Assembly (NCBI GenBank): GCA_023473205.1
Contig: JAMCYY010000112.1
Location: forward strand, 1 to 20,430
Reading direction: 5' to 3'
Source: Patescibacteria group bacterium
GTDB lineage: Bacteria; Patescibacteriota; Microgenomatia; UM-FILTER-40-11
Length of the DNA stretch: 20,430 nucleotides
The notes beneath the pieces are model-generated. The model ran no database searches and was not told the origin of the DNA. It saw nothing but the letters and a program-made list of their open reading frames with translations. Position numbers and translations under genes: made by a program. The first letter of the stretch is position 1, and the number at the start of each line of letters is the position of its first letter. This document shows, piece after piece, positions 5,982 to 13,181 of the stretch.

Positions 5982-6362
5982 ATGTTAGGTTATCAATGGG
6001 GTTATTGGTATCACCCACAAAATTATGGAGTTCTTTTTCCCCTTCCTTCTTATGATTCTTATTCTGAAGGAACTTGTGCCAATTATAGTGTTTTAGACTT
6101 AGAGCTTCTTACTGATGAAGATCTGGCGGAAAACGTTGTCTACAGCATCTATAATGATCCTCGCATTTCCAAAACAGATAAAGATCATATTAAAATCGAA
6201 AGCAAAGAATTTAATATTACCCTATCAGGCGAAGCTAAAAACCGCTCCAGTAAATTTTTTGCCTATATGGATGCTCTACAAACTCCAGGAGTGAACGATG
6301 TGGATATTAAAAATTTAAAAATCAACTTACCGACTGCTTACCCGAATCACACTTTGAATTAA
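5982..6362 (+). CDS. BON-domain protein, first of a tandem pair
   Basis: A 126-aa protein with a 40-residue Tyr/Pro/Gly-rich N-terminus (MLGYQWGYWYHPQNYG...) and one BON domain (about 42-115). The domain shows the pattern NVVYSIYNDPRIS, then IKIESKEFNITLSGEAKNRSS, then VNDVDIKNLKINL. BON domains are thought to bind membranes or other envelope components, as in OsmY-like proteins. There is no signal peptide or membrane helix, so the cell location is uncertain. No ribosome-binding site is seen; a TG-TACTGT stretch 6 bases before the ATG could be an extended -10. It is followed by a paralogue at 6497-6904 with the same architecture, which points to gene duplication. Confidence 0.8.
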   Translation: MLGYQWGYWYHPQNYGVLFPLPSYDSYSEGTCANYSVLDLELLTDEDLAENVVYSIYNDPRISKTDKDHIKIESKEFNITLSGEAKNRSSKFFAYMDALQTPGVNDVDIKNLKINLPTAYPNHTLN

Positions 6363-6426
6363 TTACAAGACAATATGATATGGACAACACGGAAGAAAGT
6401 AAAAAATATTAAATCAGATTATAAAT

Positions 6427-6466
6427 TATCTTGCCGGAAAGGTTTGGACGTTGATCCGGCAAGATA
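6427..6466 (+). promoter_or_regulatory. Hairpin before the second BON gene
   Basis: TATCTTGCCGG (6427-6437) and CCGGCAAGATA (6456-6466) pair perfectly over 11 bases with an 18-base loop. It ends 14 bases before the strong ribosome-binding site of the next gene. No T-run follows, so it may be a leader structure or processing site rather than a terminator. Confidence 0.6.
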
Positions 6467-6496
6467 CTCTGAAGAATGAAGAGGAGGTGAATATTA

Positions 6497-6904
6497 ATGT
6501 TTCCAAATTCATGTGGTTTTCCCTGGGCACCTTATGTTGCCGGTCCAGGTTATTATCCTCCATATCTTGGAGCATATCCTTACGGCTTTACTGACTATAC
6601 TGACCTTTATGATTATAATAATAATTTGGTTTTAGAAGATAATGAAATTCTAGACCTGGTGAGTGACACCATTGCGGCGGACCCTTATATTCCCCAAAGT
6701 GATGTCAATAATATCCAACTAAACGTCAAGGACGGAGTTGTCCGTTTATCGGGTACGGTCAAAAATAAAAGAAGTAAGCCCCTGGCTTATGCTGATGCTT
6801 TTTGGAGCCGTGGAGTAATTGACGTTGAAAGCGATATCAATGTTGAGGAAAGAGGACAACCAAGACAACAAAAAGCTGCTCCAAAAGAAAAGCAATCTCG
6901 TTAA
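6497..6904 (+). CDS. BON-domain protein, second of a tandem pair
   Basis: A 135-aa protein with an aromatic, Gly/Pro-rich N-terminus (about 1-42: WAPYVAGPGYYPPYLGAYPYG), one BON domain (about 46-117, with IQLNVKDGVVRLSGTVKNKRSKPLAYADA and a final VESDINVEE strand) and a basic, Gln/Lys-rich tail. It resembles the product of 5982-6362 in layout and motif order, so the two are paralogues. The start is fixed by GAGGAGGTGA at 6481-6490. The tail could contact nucleic acid or acidic surfaces, but this is not shown. A hairpin precedes it and a strong terminator follows. Expression is probably higher or separately controlled compared with the first copy, which lacks a ribosome-binding site. Confidence 0.85.
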   Translation: MFPNSCGFPWAPYVAGPGYYPPYLGAYPYGFTDYTDLYDYNNNLVLEDNEILDLVSDTIAADPYIPQSDVNNIQLNVKDGVVRLSGTVKNKRSKPLAYADAFWSRGVIDVESDINVEERGQPRQQKAAPKEKQSR

Positions 6905-6921
6905 ATATTTTCTTTCAAAAT

Positions 6922-6955
6922 CTAAAAATTACACCGCTAAAGGTGTAATTTTTAG
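6922..6955. terminator. Bidirectional terminator between convergent genes
   Basis: CTAAAAATTACACC (6922-6935) and GGTGTAATTTTTAG (6942-6955) form 14 perfect base pairs with a 6-base loop. The AT-rich half of the stem supplies an A-run/T-run on both strands. It lies between the ends of the second BON gene and the PsbP-like gene and can serve both. Confidence 0.85.
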
Positions 6956-6975
6956 GGTGGTAACCAAGGTCAGCC

Positions 6976-7650
6976 TTAAATTGTTTGGATAATTTCAAAA
7001 CTATTGATAATTTTTTCCATTTCTTCTTTACCTTGTTTATTACTATCCCCACGGATTAAACCGGAAATTTTATAAATCTTATTGTCCTTAATTGCGATGG
7101 CGACCAACGTCTCTCCGCCAAAACGATTACGGCTTTTCATCGTTTGATAAGTTACCCCATTAATCTCTTTTTGAGTGCATTCCAAGATATTCGCATTATT
7201 ACAATCCAAAAATTCCTCTAGGCTTTGTTTTTTACCTTCCGTGACAATTTCAAAGTCAATTCTAACCGCTTCCTTCGGGATATTCCCGGTGTTTTGTGAA
7301 AAGTCATAGTTTGCCACTGTCCAAGCCTGAAGTACAAAACCAGAAACTCCTAAGACTCCGGAGCTAGTGGCTAGCATTACTGCTTTCCAGGAAGATGGAT
7401 AAAGGAAGCGAAAACTTTCATCACTGCTACGAAAAACTTTCCAATCGGCAGTGGCTTTTTCCTGGTCTTCTGGCTTAAGAATTGGTGTTGGGGAGATATC
7501 TTGAAATGAAGGGATTACTTCCAACTCTAGATTCTCTCCAAAAGGAAAAAAAAAGACAGCTTTCAAATCTGAAATTAGCGCCAAGCTTGCCAAAAGAGAT
7601 AGAATAATAATTAAAATTAACCTTGGACTTAAAGAAATTTTTTTTTGCAT
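6976..7650 (-). CDS. Membrane-anchored protein with PsbP/DUF1795-like domain
   Basis: A 224-aa protein with a basic start (MQKKISLSPR) and one hydrophobic helix (about 11-33, probably an uncleaved anchor or signal peptide). A short Pro-rich linker follows (to about 65), then an external domain starting WKVFRSSDESFRFLYPSSWKA. That opening, with the later AVRIDFEIV and YKISGLIRGDSNKQGKEEMEKIINSFEII, is the usual pattern of PsbP-like or DUF1795-like domains found in small surface proteins; the final FxI strand is typical. Two cysteines, in FLDCNNANILECTQKEI, may form a disulfide outside the cell. No lipobox was seen. The function is unknown. The gene stands alone, ending at the shared terminator. 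Confidence 0.75.
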   Translation of the reverse strand: MQKKISLSPRLILIIILSLLASLALISDLKAVFFFPFGENLELEVIPSFQDISPTPILKPEDQEKATADWKVFRSSDESFRFLYPSSWKAVMLATSSGVLGVSGFVLQAWTVANYDFSQNTGNIPKEAVRIDFEIVTEGKKQSLEEFLDCNNANILECTQKEINGVTYQTMKSRNRFGGETLVAIAIKDNKIYKISGLIRGDSNKQGKEEMEKIINSFEIIQTI

Positions 7651-7767
7651 TATCTTTAAAAAAGATTAGATCACACTTCTAAGCTAATAATTAGAATTAA
7701 CATCCTCATCAGAGAGGCGGAAGAAAAGGGTAAGAAAAAAGTATCTTATTCCTAATTCCTGATCACT

Positions 7768-7899
7768 CTCGTAATAGTGAACTTGCTTGATCTGAGCGCC
7801 GTCGAAGATAGTTCACGCCTGTTTCTTGTATGTCCATACAAGCAGACTAAAGCCATGTTAAAATGTAGCCAGTTCATCGTTCTTAGCAAGATAACAATT
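7768..7899. repeat. Composite intergenic repeat, left copy
   Basis: It begins CTCGTAATAGTGAACTT and ends TAGCAAGATAACAATT (7884-7899); both ends recur, in the same order and orientation, at 10166-10282. Inside are GTGAAC/GTTCAC arms (7777-7782, 7811-7816) enclosing a CTGAGCG...GTCGAAG copy (7792-7807), and a perfect 8-base hairpin CTTGTATG/CATACAAG (7825-7842). It fills most of the space before the radical SAM gene. A weak promoter-like TATAAC is at 7906-7911, 7 bases before the ATG. Confidence 0.6.
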
Positions 7900-7918
7900 T
7901 AGCAATATAACAATAAAA

Positions 7919-8857
7919 ATGGTTACTTCTTCCCAAATTAACCAGACTTTAGAGAATATCTATATCTCTCCACTGGAGAGTTGTAATCTTAATTGTTCTC
8001 TTTGTTATACTCGAAAAACGCGAAACATCCTTGGTAACAAGCAAATACTTGATTTTGTTGACCGCTACCAAAAACAGGTTAATTTAAAGTCAGTTTTATT
8101 TTGCGGCGGCGAAGTCTTTGGAAAACGGAATTTTCACCAATTAATTAACGAATTAACACGAATGAAAATTTTCATCACAATAATCACGAATGGAACCATA
8201 GACCAGTTAAAAGAAATAAATGATCCCCGAAACTGTCAGCTTTTGGTTTCTTTAGATGGGCCGAAAGAAATCCATGATGCTAATAGAGGTAAGGGCAATT
8301 TTCAAAAGAGCATTTCATTTATTAAAAAGGCTTTATCCTTAGGCTTCCCAACAGAAATCATGTTTCTTGTTACCCCCGCCTCTTACCTCTACAAAGACTC
8401 TTTCTCTGACTATCTTTGTTCTTGTCTTTTCCCCTCCAAACCCTCAAATCCCCCAAATTTTAACTATATAACAGTAAAGACTTCCTTTTTTAACCCAAAA
8501 CTTAATTTTCCTGGCCTAGCCCCTGACCAAATCTTAGATATCAAGAAAAATTATTCTTCGATTCCAGACAAAAATTTTGGCTGTTTCCAGCTGTCTTTGC
8601 AATCAGACGGCCAAATCTATGGTTGCTGTGAATCTTCCATTCCCATTGCCAAAATAACTGACCCTATTGACAAAATCTTGGAAAATTTTAAAAAATCACT
8701 TACTCCCTGTCAAAAATGTGGTGAGTGTGGCGGTTGTTGCCAGCCAGAATTTTTATGCGGCTATATTAAAGAATTAGGAGTTAAGAATTGCCAGGAAGTG
8801 GTAAAATTAATAAACAAAGTCAAAAGTCAAAGTTCAAAAGTTAAAACTAAATCGTAA
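7919..8857 (+). CDS. Radical SAM enzyme with SPASM-like Cys-rich C-terminus
   Basis: A 312-aa protein. Cys22, Cys26 and Cys29 in ESCNLNCSLCY form the CxxxCxxC motif that binds the SAM-cleaving 4Fe-4S cluster; the GGE segment (LFCGGEVF) and LVSLDGP strand are further radical SAM marks. The C-terminal part has GCFQLSLQSDGQIYGCCE followed by CQKCGECGGCCQPEFLCG, resembling the SPASM domain that holds auxiliary clusters in peptide- and protein-modifying enzymes. The substrate is unknown and no precursor peptide is visible beside it. The last residues (KVKSQSSKVKTKS) are encoded by a low-complexity repeat. It precedes the EpmA-like gene by 90 bases on the same strand, so a common pathway is possible. 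It does not look like EpmB (lysine 2,3-aminomutase), the usual radical SAM partner of EpmA. Confidence 0.88.
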   Translation: MVTSSQINQTLENIYISPLESCNLNCSLCYTRKTRNILGNKQILDFVDRYQKQVNLKSVLFCGGEVFGKRNFHQLINELTRMKIFITIITNGTIDQLKEINDPRNCQLLVSLDGPKEIHDANRGKGNFQKSISFIKKALSLGFPTEIMFLVTPASYLYKDSFSDYLCSCLFPSKPSNPPNFNYITVKTSFFNPKLNFPGLAPDQILDIKKNYSSIPDKNFGCFQLSLQSDGQIYGCCESSIPIAKITDPIDKILENFKKSLTPCQKCGECGGCCQPEFLCGYIKELGVKNCQEVVKLINKVKSQSSKVKTKS

Positions 8858-8881
8858 AGCTTAAAACTTTTTTTAACTTTT
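8836..8881. repeat. AT-rich inverted repeat spanning the radical SAM stop codon
   Basis: AAAAGTTAAAA (8836-8846) and TTTTAACTTTT (8871-8881) are perfect 11-base inverted arms with the stop codon (8855-8857) in the loop. The whole 8813-8941 stretch is an imperfect larger inverted repeat of AAAGT/ACTTT-type words. A termination role is possible; it may also be repeat expansion into the gene end. Confidence 0.45.
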
Positions 8882-8947
8882 TCCTCGAAATTTTTACTTT
8901 TAAGCTATAGTTTTGACTTTTAAGTTTTGCACTTTGAGTTTATTATT

Positions 8948-9988
8948 ATGAATTTTCAATCTTATTTCATCAAAGAGTATGTTGTCCAGGCCATTCGTAA
9001 CTATTTTATAGATCGTGGCTTTCATGAAGTGGAAACCCCAACCCTACTCACTCAAGTGCCGCTGGAGCCTAATCTTTATACAATGAAAACCCGCTGGCAA
9101 GAGCGAGGAATTGATTTCTATCTCGCCACTTCGCCTGAATCTTCTTTAAAAAAATTAATTGCCGAAGGTATCGGCAATTGTTTCGCCGTCAGCAAAGTTT
9201 TTCGTGATCTGGAAGATATTGGCCCGACTCATAATTTAGAATTTTCGATGCTTGAGTGGTATGAAATGGGGAAAGACTACCAGGATATTGCCAAGACAAC
9301 GGAAGATTTAGTCCTTTCGACCTATCGTAAGTTACTTAAGCAACTTAAGTTACCTATTACCAACAAACTAATTTACCAGGGACAAGCAATAGACCTTACC
9401 CCTTCCTGGCACCGCTTTACTTTACAAGAACTTTTTTTCAAATATGCCCAAATGGATCTTTCCAAAAATTTGGATACGGAAAGTATTATTAAAACTGCTA
9501 AAGACAAAGGTTACAATACCGAGGGCATTACGACTTGGGAACCGCTTTACACACAAATTTTTATTAATGAGATTGAAAGTAATTTACCTAAAGATAAACC
9601 AGTTTTTATTTTTGACTATCCAACCCAATTGTCCCCATTATGTAAGTTATGCAATCCAAAAGGGCTTCTGAGCGAACGAAGTGAGTCGAATGGGTTTAGT
9701 CAACGCTACGAATTTTATATCGGGGGCATGGAAATTGGGAACGCTTATACAGAACTGACTGAGGCCAAAGTTCTTGAAGAAAACTTTAAAAAGGAAGAAG
9801 AATTTAGAAAGAAAAATAATTTACCTTTACATCCTTACGATAAAGAGTTAATCAAGGCCACCAAAAACTTTCCCGACTGCACCGGAATTGGCCTGGGCAT
9901 TGACCGGCTCTCAATGCTTTTTGCAAATACCACTAATATCGAAGACATTTTATACTTTCCTACCTCAAAATTAATTCAAAAATCCTAA
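8948..9988 (+). CDS. epmA: EpmA (GenX/PoxA)-like class II synthetase paralogue
   Basis: A 346-aa protein matching the catalytic half of lysyl-tRNA synthetase with no N-terminal tRNA-binding OB domain, as in EpmA (about 325 aa). Motif 1 is RGFHEVETP (23-31), motif 2 is FRDLEDIGPTHNLEFSMLEWYEM (85-107, Arg86) and motif 3 is GIGLGIDR (313-320). LPLHPYDKELIKA and FPDCTGIGLG follow EpmA closely. In E. coli the enzyme attaches (R)-beta-lysine to elongation factor P; the target here is unknown, as no EF-P gene is in view. The loop before QRYEFYIGG carries about nine extra residues within GLLSERSESNGFS (239-251), encoded by a dispersed repeat element. The first ATG in a conserved position is at 8948; TTG codons upstream lie in AT repeat DNA. 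No ribosome-binding site is seen. Confidence 0.88.
   Translation: MNFQSYFIKEYVVQAIRNYFIDRGFHEVETPTLLTQVPLEPNLYTMKTRWQERGIDFYLATSPESSLKKLIAEGIGNCFAVSKVFRDLEDIGPTHNLEFSMLEWYEMGKDYQDIAKTTEDLVLSTYRKLLKQLKLPITNKLIYQGQAIDLTPSWHRFTLQELFFKYAQMDLSKNLDTESIIKTAKDKGYNTEGITTWEPLYTQIFINEIESNLPKDKPVFIFDYPTQLSPLCKLCNPKGLLSERSESNGFSQRYEFYIGGMEIGNAYTELTEAKVLEENFKKEEEFRKKNNLPLHPYDKELIKATKNFPDCTGIGLGIDRLSMLFANTTNIEDILYFPTSKLIQKS
9665..9691 (+). repeat. Dispersed repeat copy inside the EpmA-like gene
   Basis: The stretch contains CTGAGCG (9668-9674) and GTCGAA (9685-9690), as in the intergenic copies at 402-421, 7792-7807 and 20201-20241. It is read in frame as LLSERSESN and matches the position of a 9-residue insertion relative to E. 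coli EpmA. Confidence 0.7.
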
Positions 9989-10165
9989 CCTATGTTCTTT
10001 CTATCTTCCTCTAATATCTTTTAACCCTCCTTTAATATTAATAAGATTAGGCAAATCGCAGAATTTGAGAGTATCTTGGAAAAATTAAAAAAGTATAGAA
10101 CGCAAAATTTGGCCTAACTCTTCTCCATTGTTAGTCGATATTATCAAAAACTCATTATTTCAAAA
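9989..10165. other. AT-rich spacer between convergent genes
   Basis: The first part of the 330-base gene-free stretch between the EpmA-like and DRE-TIM genes. Both end here, so a terminator is expected, but no G+C-rich hairpin followed by a T-run was found. No gene was seen; the repeat at 10166-10282 fills the rest. Confidence 0.4.
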
Positions 10166-10282
10166 CTCGTAGTAGTGAACTTTAGTTCACGTCAAATGCA
10201 CAAAGATTGATAATTTCTCACGACCGCGAATTTTTATCAATATCTTCGCATCCTTGGTAACAAGGATAGCAAGATAACAATT
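10166..10282. repeat. Composite intergenic repeat, right copy
   Basis: It starts CTCGTAGTAGTGAACTT (one change from the left copy at 7768) and ends TAGCAAGATAACAATT (10267-10282, identical to 7884-7899). It contains the perfect palindrome GTGAACTTTAGTTCAC (10175-10190) and a hairpin ATCCTTG-GTAA-CAAGGAT (10250-10267). CATCCTTGGTAACAAG (10249-10264) also occurs inside the radical SAM gene at 8026-8041. After it, CAATGRA-type words repeat up to the DRE-TIM stop codon. Confidence 0.6.
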
Positions 10283-10318
10283 ATCAATAAAACAATGGAT
10301 CAATGAAGCAATGAATAT

Positions 10319-11587
10319 TTATCTTAAATCCTCCACCTGATTCTGAAGTTTGTCTCTCTTTTGTAAGCCACTTTTCCTCGCAATTTTTTCTAAAAGTAAA
10401 GTTGGTGCTTCTTTTCCTTTTAAATTAGTCGCCGCCATTTTAAACTTCTTAGTAATGTTCTCCGCCATCTCTTCACTCACCGCTGAATAATTTAAAACTT
10501 CAGTTAAATAATACTGAATTACATGCTTCCCGCTTAAAGGCCCAAGGAGTAACCGCCTTTCAGTGACGCCGAAATTTTCCAGATGATAACCTTCATAAAC
10601 TGAAGGATTTTTTAAAACCGCATTCGTATGAACACCGGCGGCATGAGTACGATTGGTTAAACTTACCGGCTCTATAGCAGGAACCTGCATCTTCATCATC
10701 GAGGCCATTAAGACATTTAATGAATAAGAAGAAAACAAATCAAACCCTTCGAGCCCTGTACCGTTCTCGTACGGAGCAAGCTCAGGATGATCCAAATAAA
10801 GATTAAATAAAAGCGCAGTGAGAGAAGTAATTCCCGACCTTTCGGCCAAACCTAAAATGGAGGTATTAATGTAGGTCATGCCTGACTTAATTGCAGTCAG
10901 CGTATTGATTAAAGCCAAACCTCGATCATTATGAAAATGTCCTTCTAAAGCCACTTTGGGGTAACGTTTTTGCAAAAGCTTTACTCTTTTGGCCACTGTC
11001 TCTGGCGTCGCTATCCCTACTGTATCGGGAATACCAAAGCGGTCAACCCAAGGGGCAAGTTGGTCATAAACTTTAAAAAGATCTTTCTCCTTTGTTCTAA
11101 AAGCATCCTCACCGCTAAAACGTAAAAACAAATTAGGATTACTTTGCCTAACCGCTTTGATTAATGGTAAAGCTACGGCAATCATCTCTTTTAAAGCCTT
11201 GCCATGGTTAAATTCTCTTGCTTCTGGAGAAATGCCAAAATAAAAATTCGCGGTGTCAACCGGATATTTTAAAGCGGCTTCAACATCCTTAGGATGACAG
11301 CGGACATGGACCAAAATAAAAATTTCTGTCTTTAGCTCTTGACGCAACTCATCTCTTTTAGCAATCATTGCCGCTAAGTCCTCACCCTCTCTTTGACTAA
11401 CTACTGGTGAAAAAACTTCAATAAAGCGGACTCCATAGCGCACTAAAGCTTCAAAAATGGCTAATTTTTCTTCTAAGTTGGGATAAAATTTCTCAAAGTC
11501 ATTCCAAAGCGGACTTTGCAGTCCGTCACGCAAAGTGGTATCAATAATTTCTAAAGAACGGGGTTTATAGACATTAGCGGTAACCAT
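10319..11587 (-). CDS. DRE-TIM metallolyase, homocitrate/isopropylmalate synthase-like
   Basis: A 422-aa protein. Near the N-terminus IIDTTLRDGLQSP (Asp16, Arg20, Asp21) is the DRE motif; GHFHND (His217, His219) supplies the metal ligands; GLAERSGITS (246-255) matches the GxGERxGN segment. The later THAAGVHTNAVLKNPSVYEGY and LLGPLSGKH match the lid region of homocitrate synthase (NifV/Lys20). The LeuA-type C-terminal regulatory domain is missing. Such enzymes join acetyl-CoA to a 2-oxo acid. The substrate cannot be read from sequence, and the organism need not make lysine or leucine, so this may be a different acyl transfer. It lies 17 bases downstream of the DUF1846 gene on the same strand, without a ribosome-binding site, so the two are probably co-transcribed. 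Confidence 0.88.
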   Translation of the reverse strand: MVTANVYKPRSLEIIDTTLRDGLQSPLWNDFEKFYPNLEEKLAIFEALVRYGVRFIEVFSPVVSQREGEDLAAMIAKRDELRQELKTEIFILVHVRCHPKDVEAALKYPVDTANFYFGISPEAREFNHGKALKEMIAVALPLIKAVRQSNPNLFLRFSGEDAFRTKEKDLFKVYDQLAPWVDRFGIPDTVGIATPETVAKRVKLLQKRYPKVALEGHFHNDRGLALINTLTAIKSGMTYINTSILGLAERSGITSLTALLFNLYLDHPELAPYENGTGLEGFDLFSSYSLNVLMASMMKMQVPAIEPVSLTNRTHAAGVHTNAVLKNPSVYEGYHLENFGVTERRLLLGPLSGKHVIQYYLTEVLNYSAVSEEMAENITKKFKMAATNLKGKEAPTLLLEKIARKSGLQKRDKLQNQVEDLR

Positions 11588-11604
11588 AGATAAAATAAAA
11601 TATA

Positions 11605-13140
11605 TTAATTTTTTTTCTGGTCATTTTTAGTAATTTTTTCGATCTTACCATCTGTCGAAACCCAAATCTTAAGTTTACGAAAAAGGATGTCGTCAGCCGG
11701 AGCTGGTTGATGGGTGGTATGCATAAAACAGCCGTTAAGACTCGATAAATACTTTTTGGCTTTTTCGGCTAAAGGATTATCCTGACTAGAAACCGCTAAA
11801 GCCAAAAGCGCCTCTGAGCAATTTAGACTAAAAGAGGTCTCGCCAATCTTCTCTTTTAAATCATTTATTTCTTTAATAACCTGTGGGGCAATTAGCGTAT
11901 AACGGTCAGCAATTTTAGCCAAAGTCTTGATAGCATTTAAAATTACGGCAGCTTCAGCATGCAAGAAAGGAGAATTTTTTCCAGTAATGATCCTGCCGTC
12001 AAAAAGCTCAATCGCCGCTCCGCAATAAATTCCGCGGTCACCTTTATTAGATTGTTTTTGAGCCTGTCTAACCGCTTCCCTTGCTGCCGGAACTGTTGGC
12101 AAATAATCTTCATGAATACCAACCCGATGCAAAAGATATTCCATTCTTTCCAAAATTTTCTCATCTACTAACCCTTTTTCGTATTCACGGCGATAGCGGA
12201 AAAGGAAAAAATTAATTTCTTTTTTAGCCGCCTCTTGAACTACCTGGTCATTAATAATCCCTTGTTTAAGGACATTAAAACCCATATCTGTCGGAGATTG
12301 GTACTCCCGGGAAAAATTGTCTTTATTGGTTATTTTCTGGAAAATTGCCTTAATAATCGGAAAAGATTCCACATCACGGTTGTAATTGACCGCTTGTTTG
12401 TTATAAGACTGAAGATGGAAAGGATCAATGACATTGTAATCACCCAAATCCGCAGTTGAAGCCTCATATGCAACATTAACTGGATGCTCCAGAGGTAAAT
12501 CCCAAACAGGAAAAGTTTCAAATTTTGCATAACCGGAGTTAATCCCTTGCTGTTTGTCATTATAAATTTGACCCAGACAAGCAGAAAGTTTGCCAGCGCC
12601 TGGTCCGGCTCCCCAAACCACGACTAAAGATTTTTCGCTTTTAATATAATCATCACTGCCGTAACCTTCCTTACTCAAAATTAAATCTAAATTATTAGGG
12701 TAACCTTTTATCTCTCGGCGTTTATAAACGGGAATTCCTAACCGCTTTAACCGGACTTCAAAATTTTTTGCTTCCGACTCTCCTTCAAAGCGATTAATAA
12801 CCACCCCTTTCAAGGGCAAACAGTATTTTTCCAAGTCTTCAAGAATTCTTAAAGTAGCCGTGTCGTAACCCACCCCCCAATCGCCTCTAATTTTGCCCGC
12901 GGCTAATTGTTTGGCCGAAATACAATAAATAATTTCGATATCCTTTTTTAAACTTTTAAGAAGATGAAGTTTTGCGTTTGGGTCATAACCCGGGAGAGTT
13001 CTACTGGCATGGAAGTCGCCAATTAATTTTCCGCCAAATTCTAAATACAACCGCCCAGAAAATTTTGCCAACCTTTCTTCAATCGCTTTCCTCTGAACTA
13101 ATAAATATTTGTCAGTATCAAAACCAAAATTTTTTACCAT
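11605..13140 (-). CDS. DUF1846 (UPF0371) family protein
   Basis: A 511-aa protein matching DUF1846 over its whole length: LYLEFGGKLIGDFHASRTLPGYDPNAK near the start, KIRGDWGVGYD, VVINRFEGE, then WGAGPGAGKLSACLGQIY (about 176-193, a glycine-rich loop resembling a Walker A/P-loop), GYAKFETFPVWDLPLEHPVNVAYEASTADLGD, NYNRDVESFPIIKAI and SPTDMGFN. The C-terminal part has CGAAIELFDGRIITGKNSPFLHAEAAVILNAIK and GCFMHTTHQP, also typical. Structures of family members are known but no reaction is established. The loop suggests nucleotide or cofactor binding (inference). It heads a two-gene unit with the DRE-TIM enzyme, which hints at a role in the same pathway. Nothing in the protein looks truncated; no strong promoter or ribosome-binding site was found before the ATG. 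Confidence 0.92.
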   Translation of the reverse strand: MVKNFGFDTDKYLLVQRKAIEERLAKFSGRLYLEFGGKLIGDFHASRTLPGYDPNAKLHLLKSLKKDIEIIYCISAKQLAAGKIRGDWGVGYDTATLRILEDLEKYCLPLKGVVINRFEGESEAKNFEVRLKRLGIPVYKRREIKGYPNNLDLILSKEGYGSDDYIKSEKSLVVVWGAGPGAGKLSACLGQIYNDKQQGINSGYAKFETFPVWDLPLEHPVNVAYEASTADLGDYNVIDPFHLQSYNKQAVNYNRDVESFPIIKAIFQKITNKDNFSREYQSPTDMGFNVLKQGIINDQVVQEAAKKEINFFLFRYRREYEKGLVDEKILERMEYLLHRVGIHEDYLPTVPAAREAVRQAQKQSNKGDRGIYCGAAIELFDGRIITGKNSPFLHAEAAVILNAIKTLAKIADRYTLIAPQVIKEINDLKEKIGETSFSLNCSEALLALAVSSQDNPLAEKAKKYLSSLNGCFMHTTHQPAPADDILFRKLKIWVSTDGKIEKITKNDQKKN

Positions 13141-13181
13141 TTTTTCGTAGTTCTAGAAAGCCTTAAAGAAGCAGGCCTAAA

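Noticed and set aside
7919..8857. Assignment of the radical SAM protein as EpmB (lysine 2,3-aminomutase)
   Set aside because: It is the right neighbour for an EpmA-like gene, but it has a SPASM-like Cys-rich C-terminus and no visible PLP-binding features of aminomutases.
10166..10282. CRISPR-like repeat array
   Set aside because: The repeated words are of different lengths and irregularly spaced, with no spacers and no cas genes.
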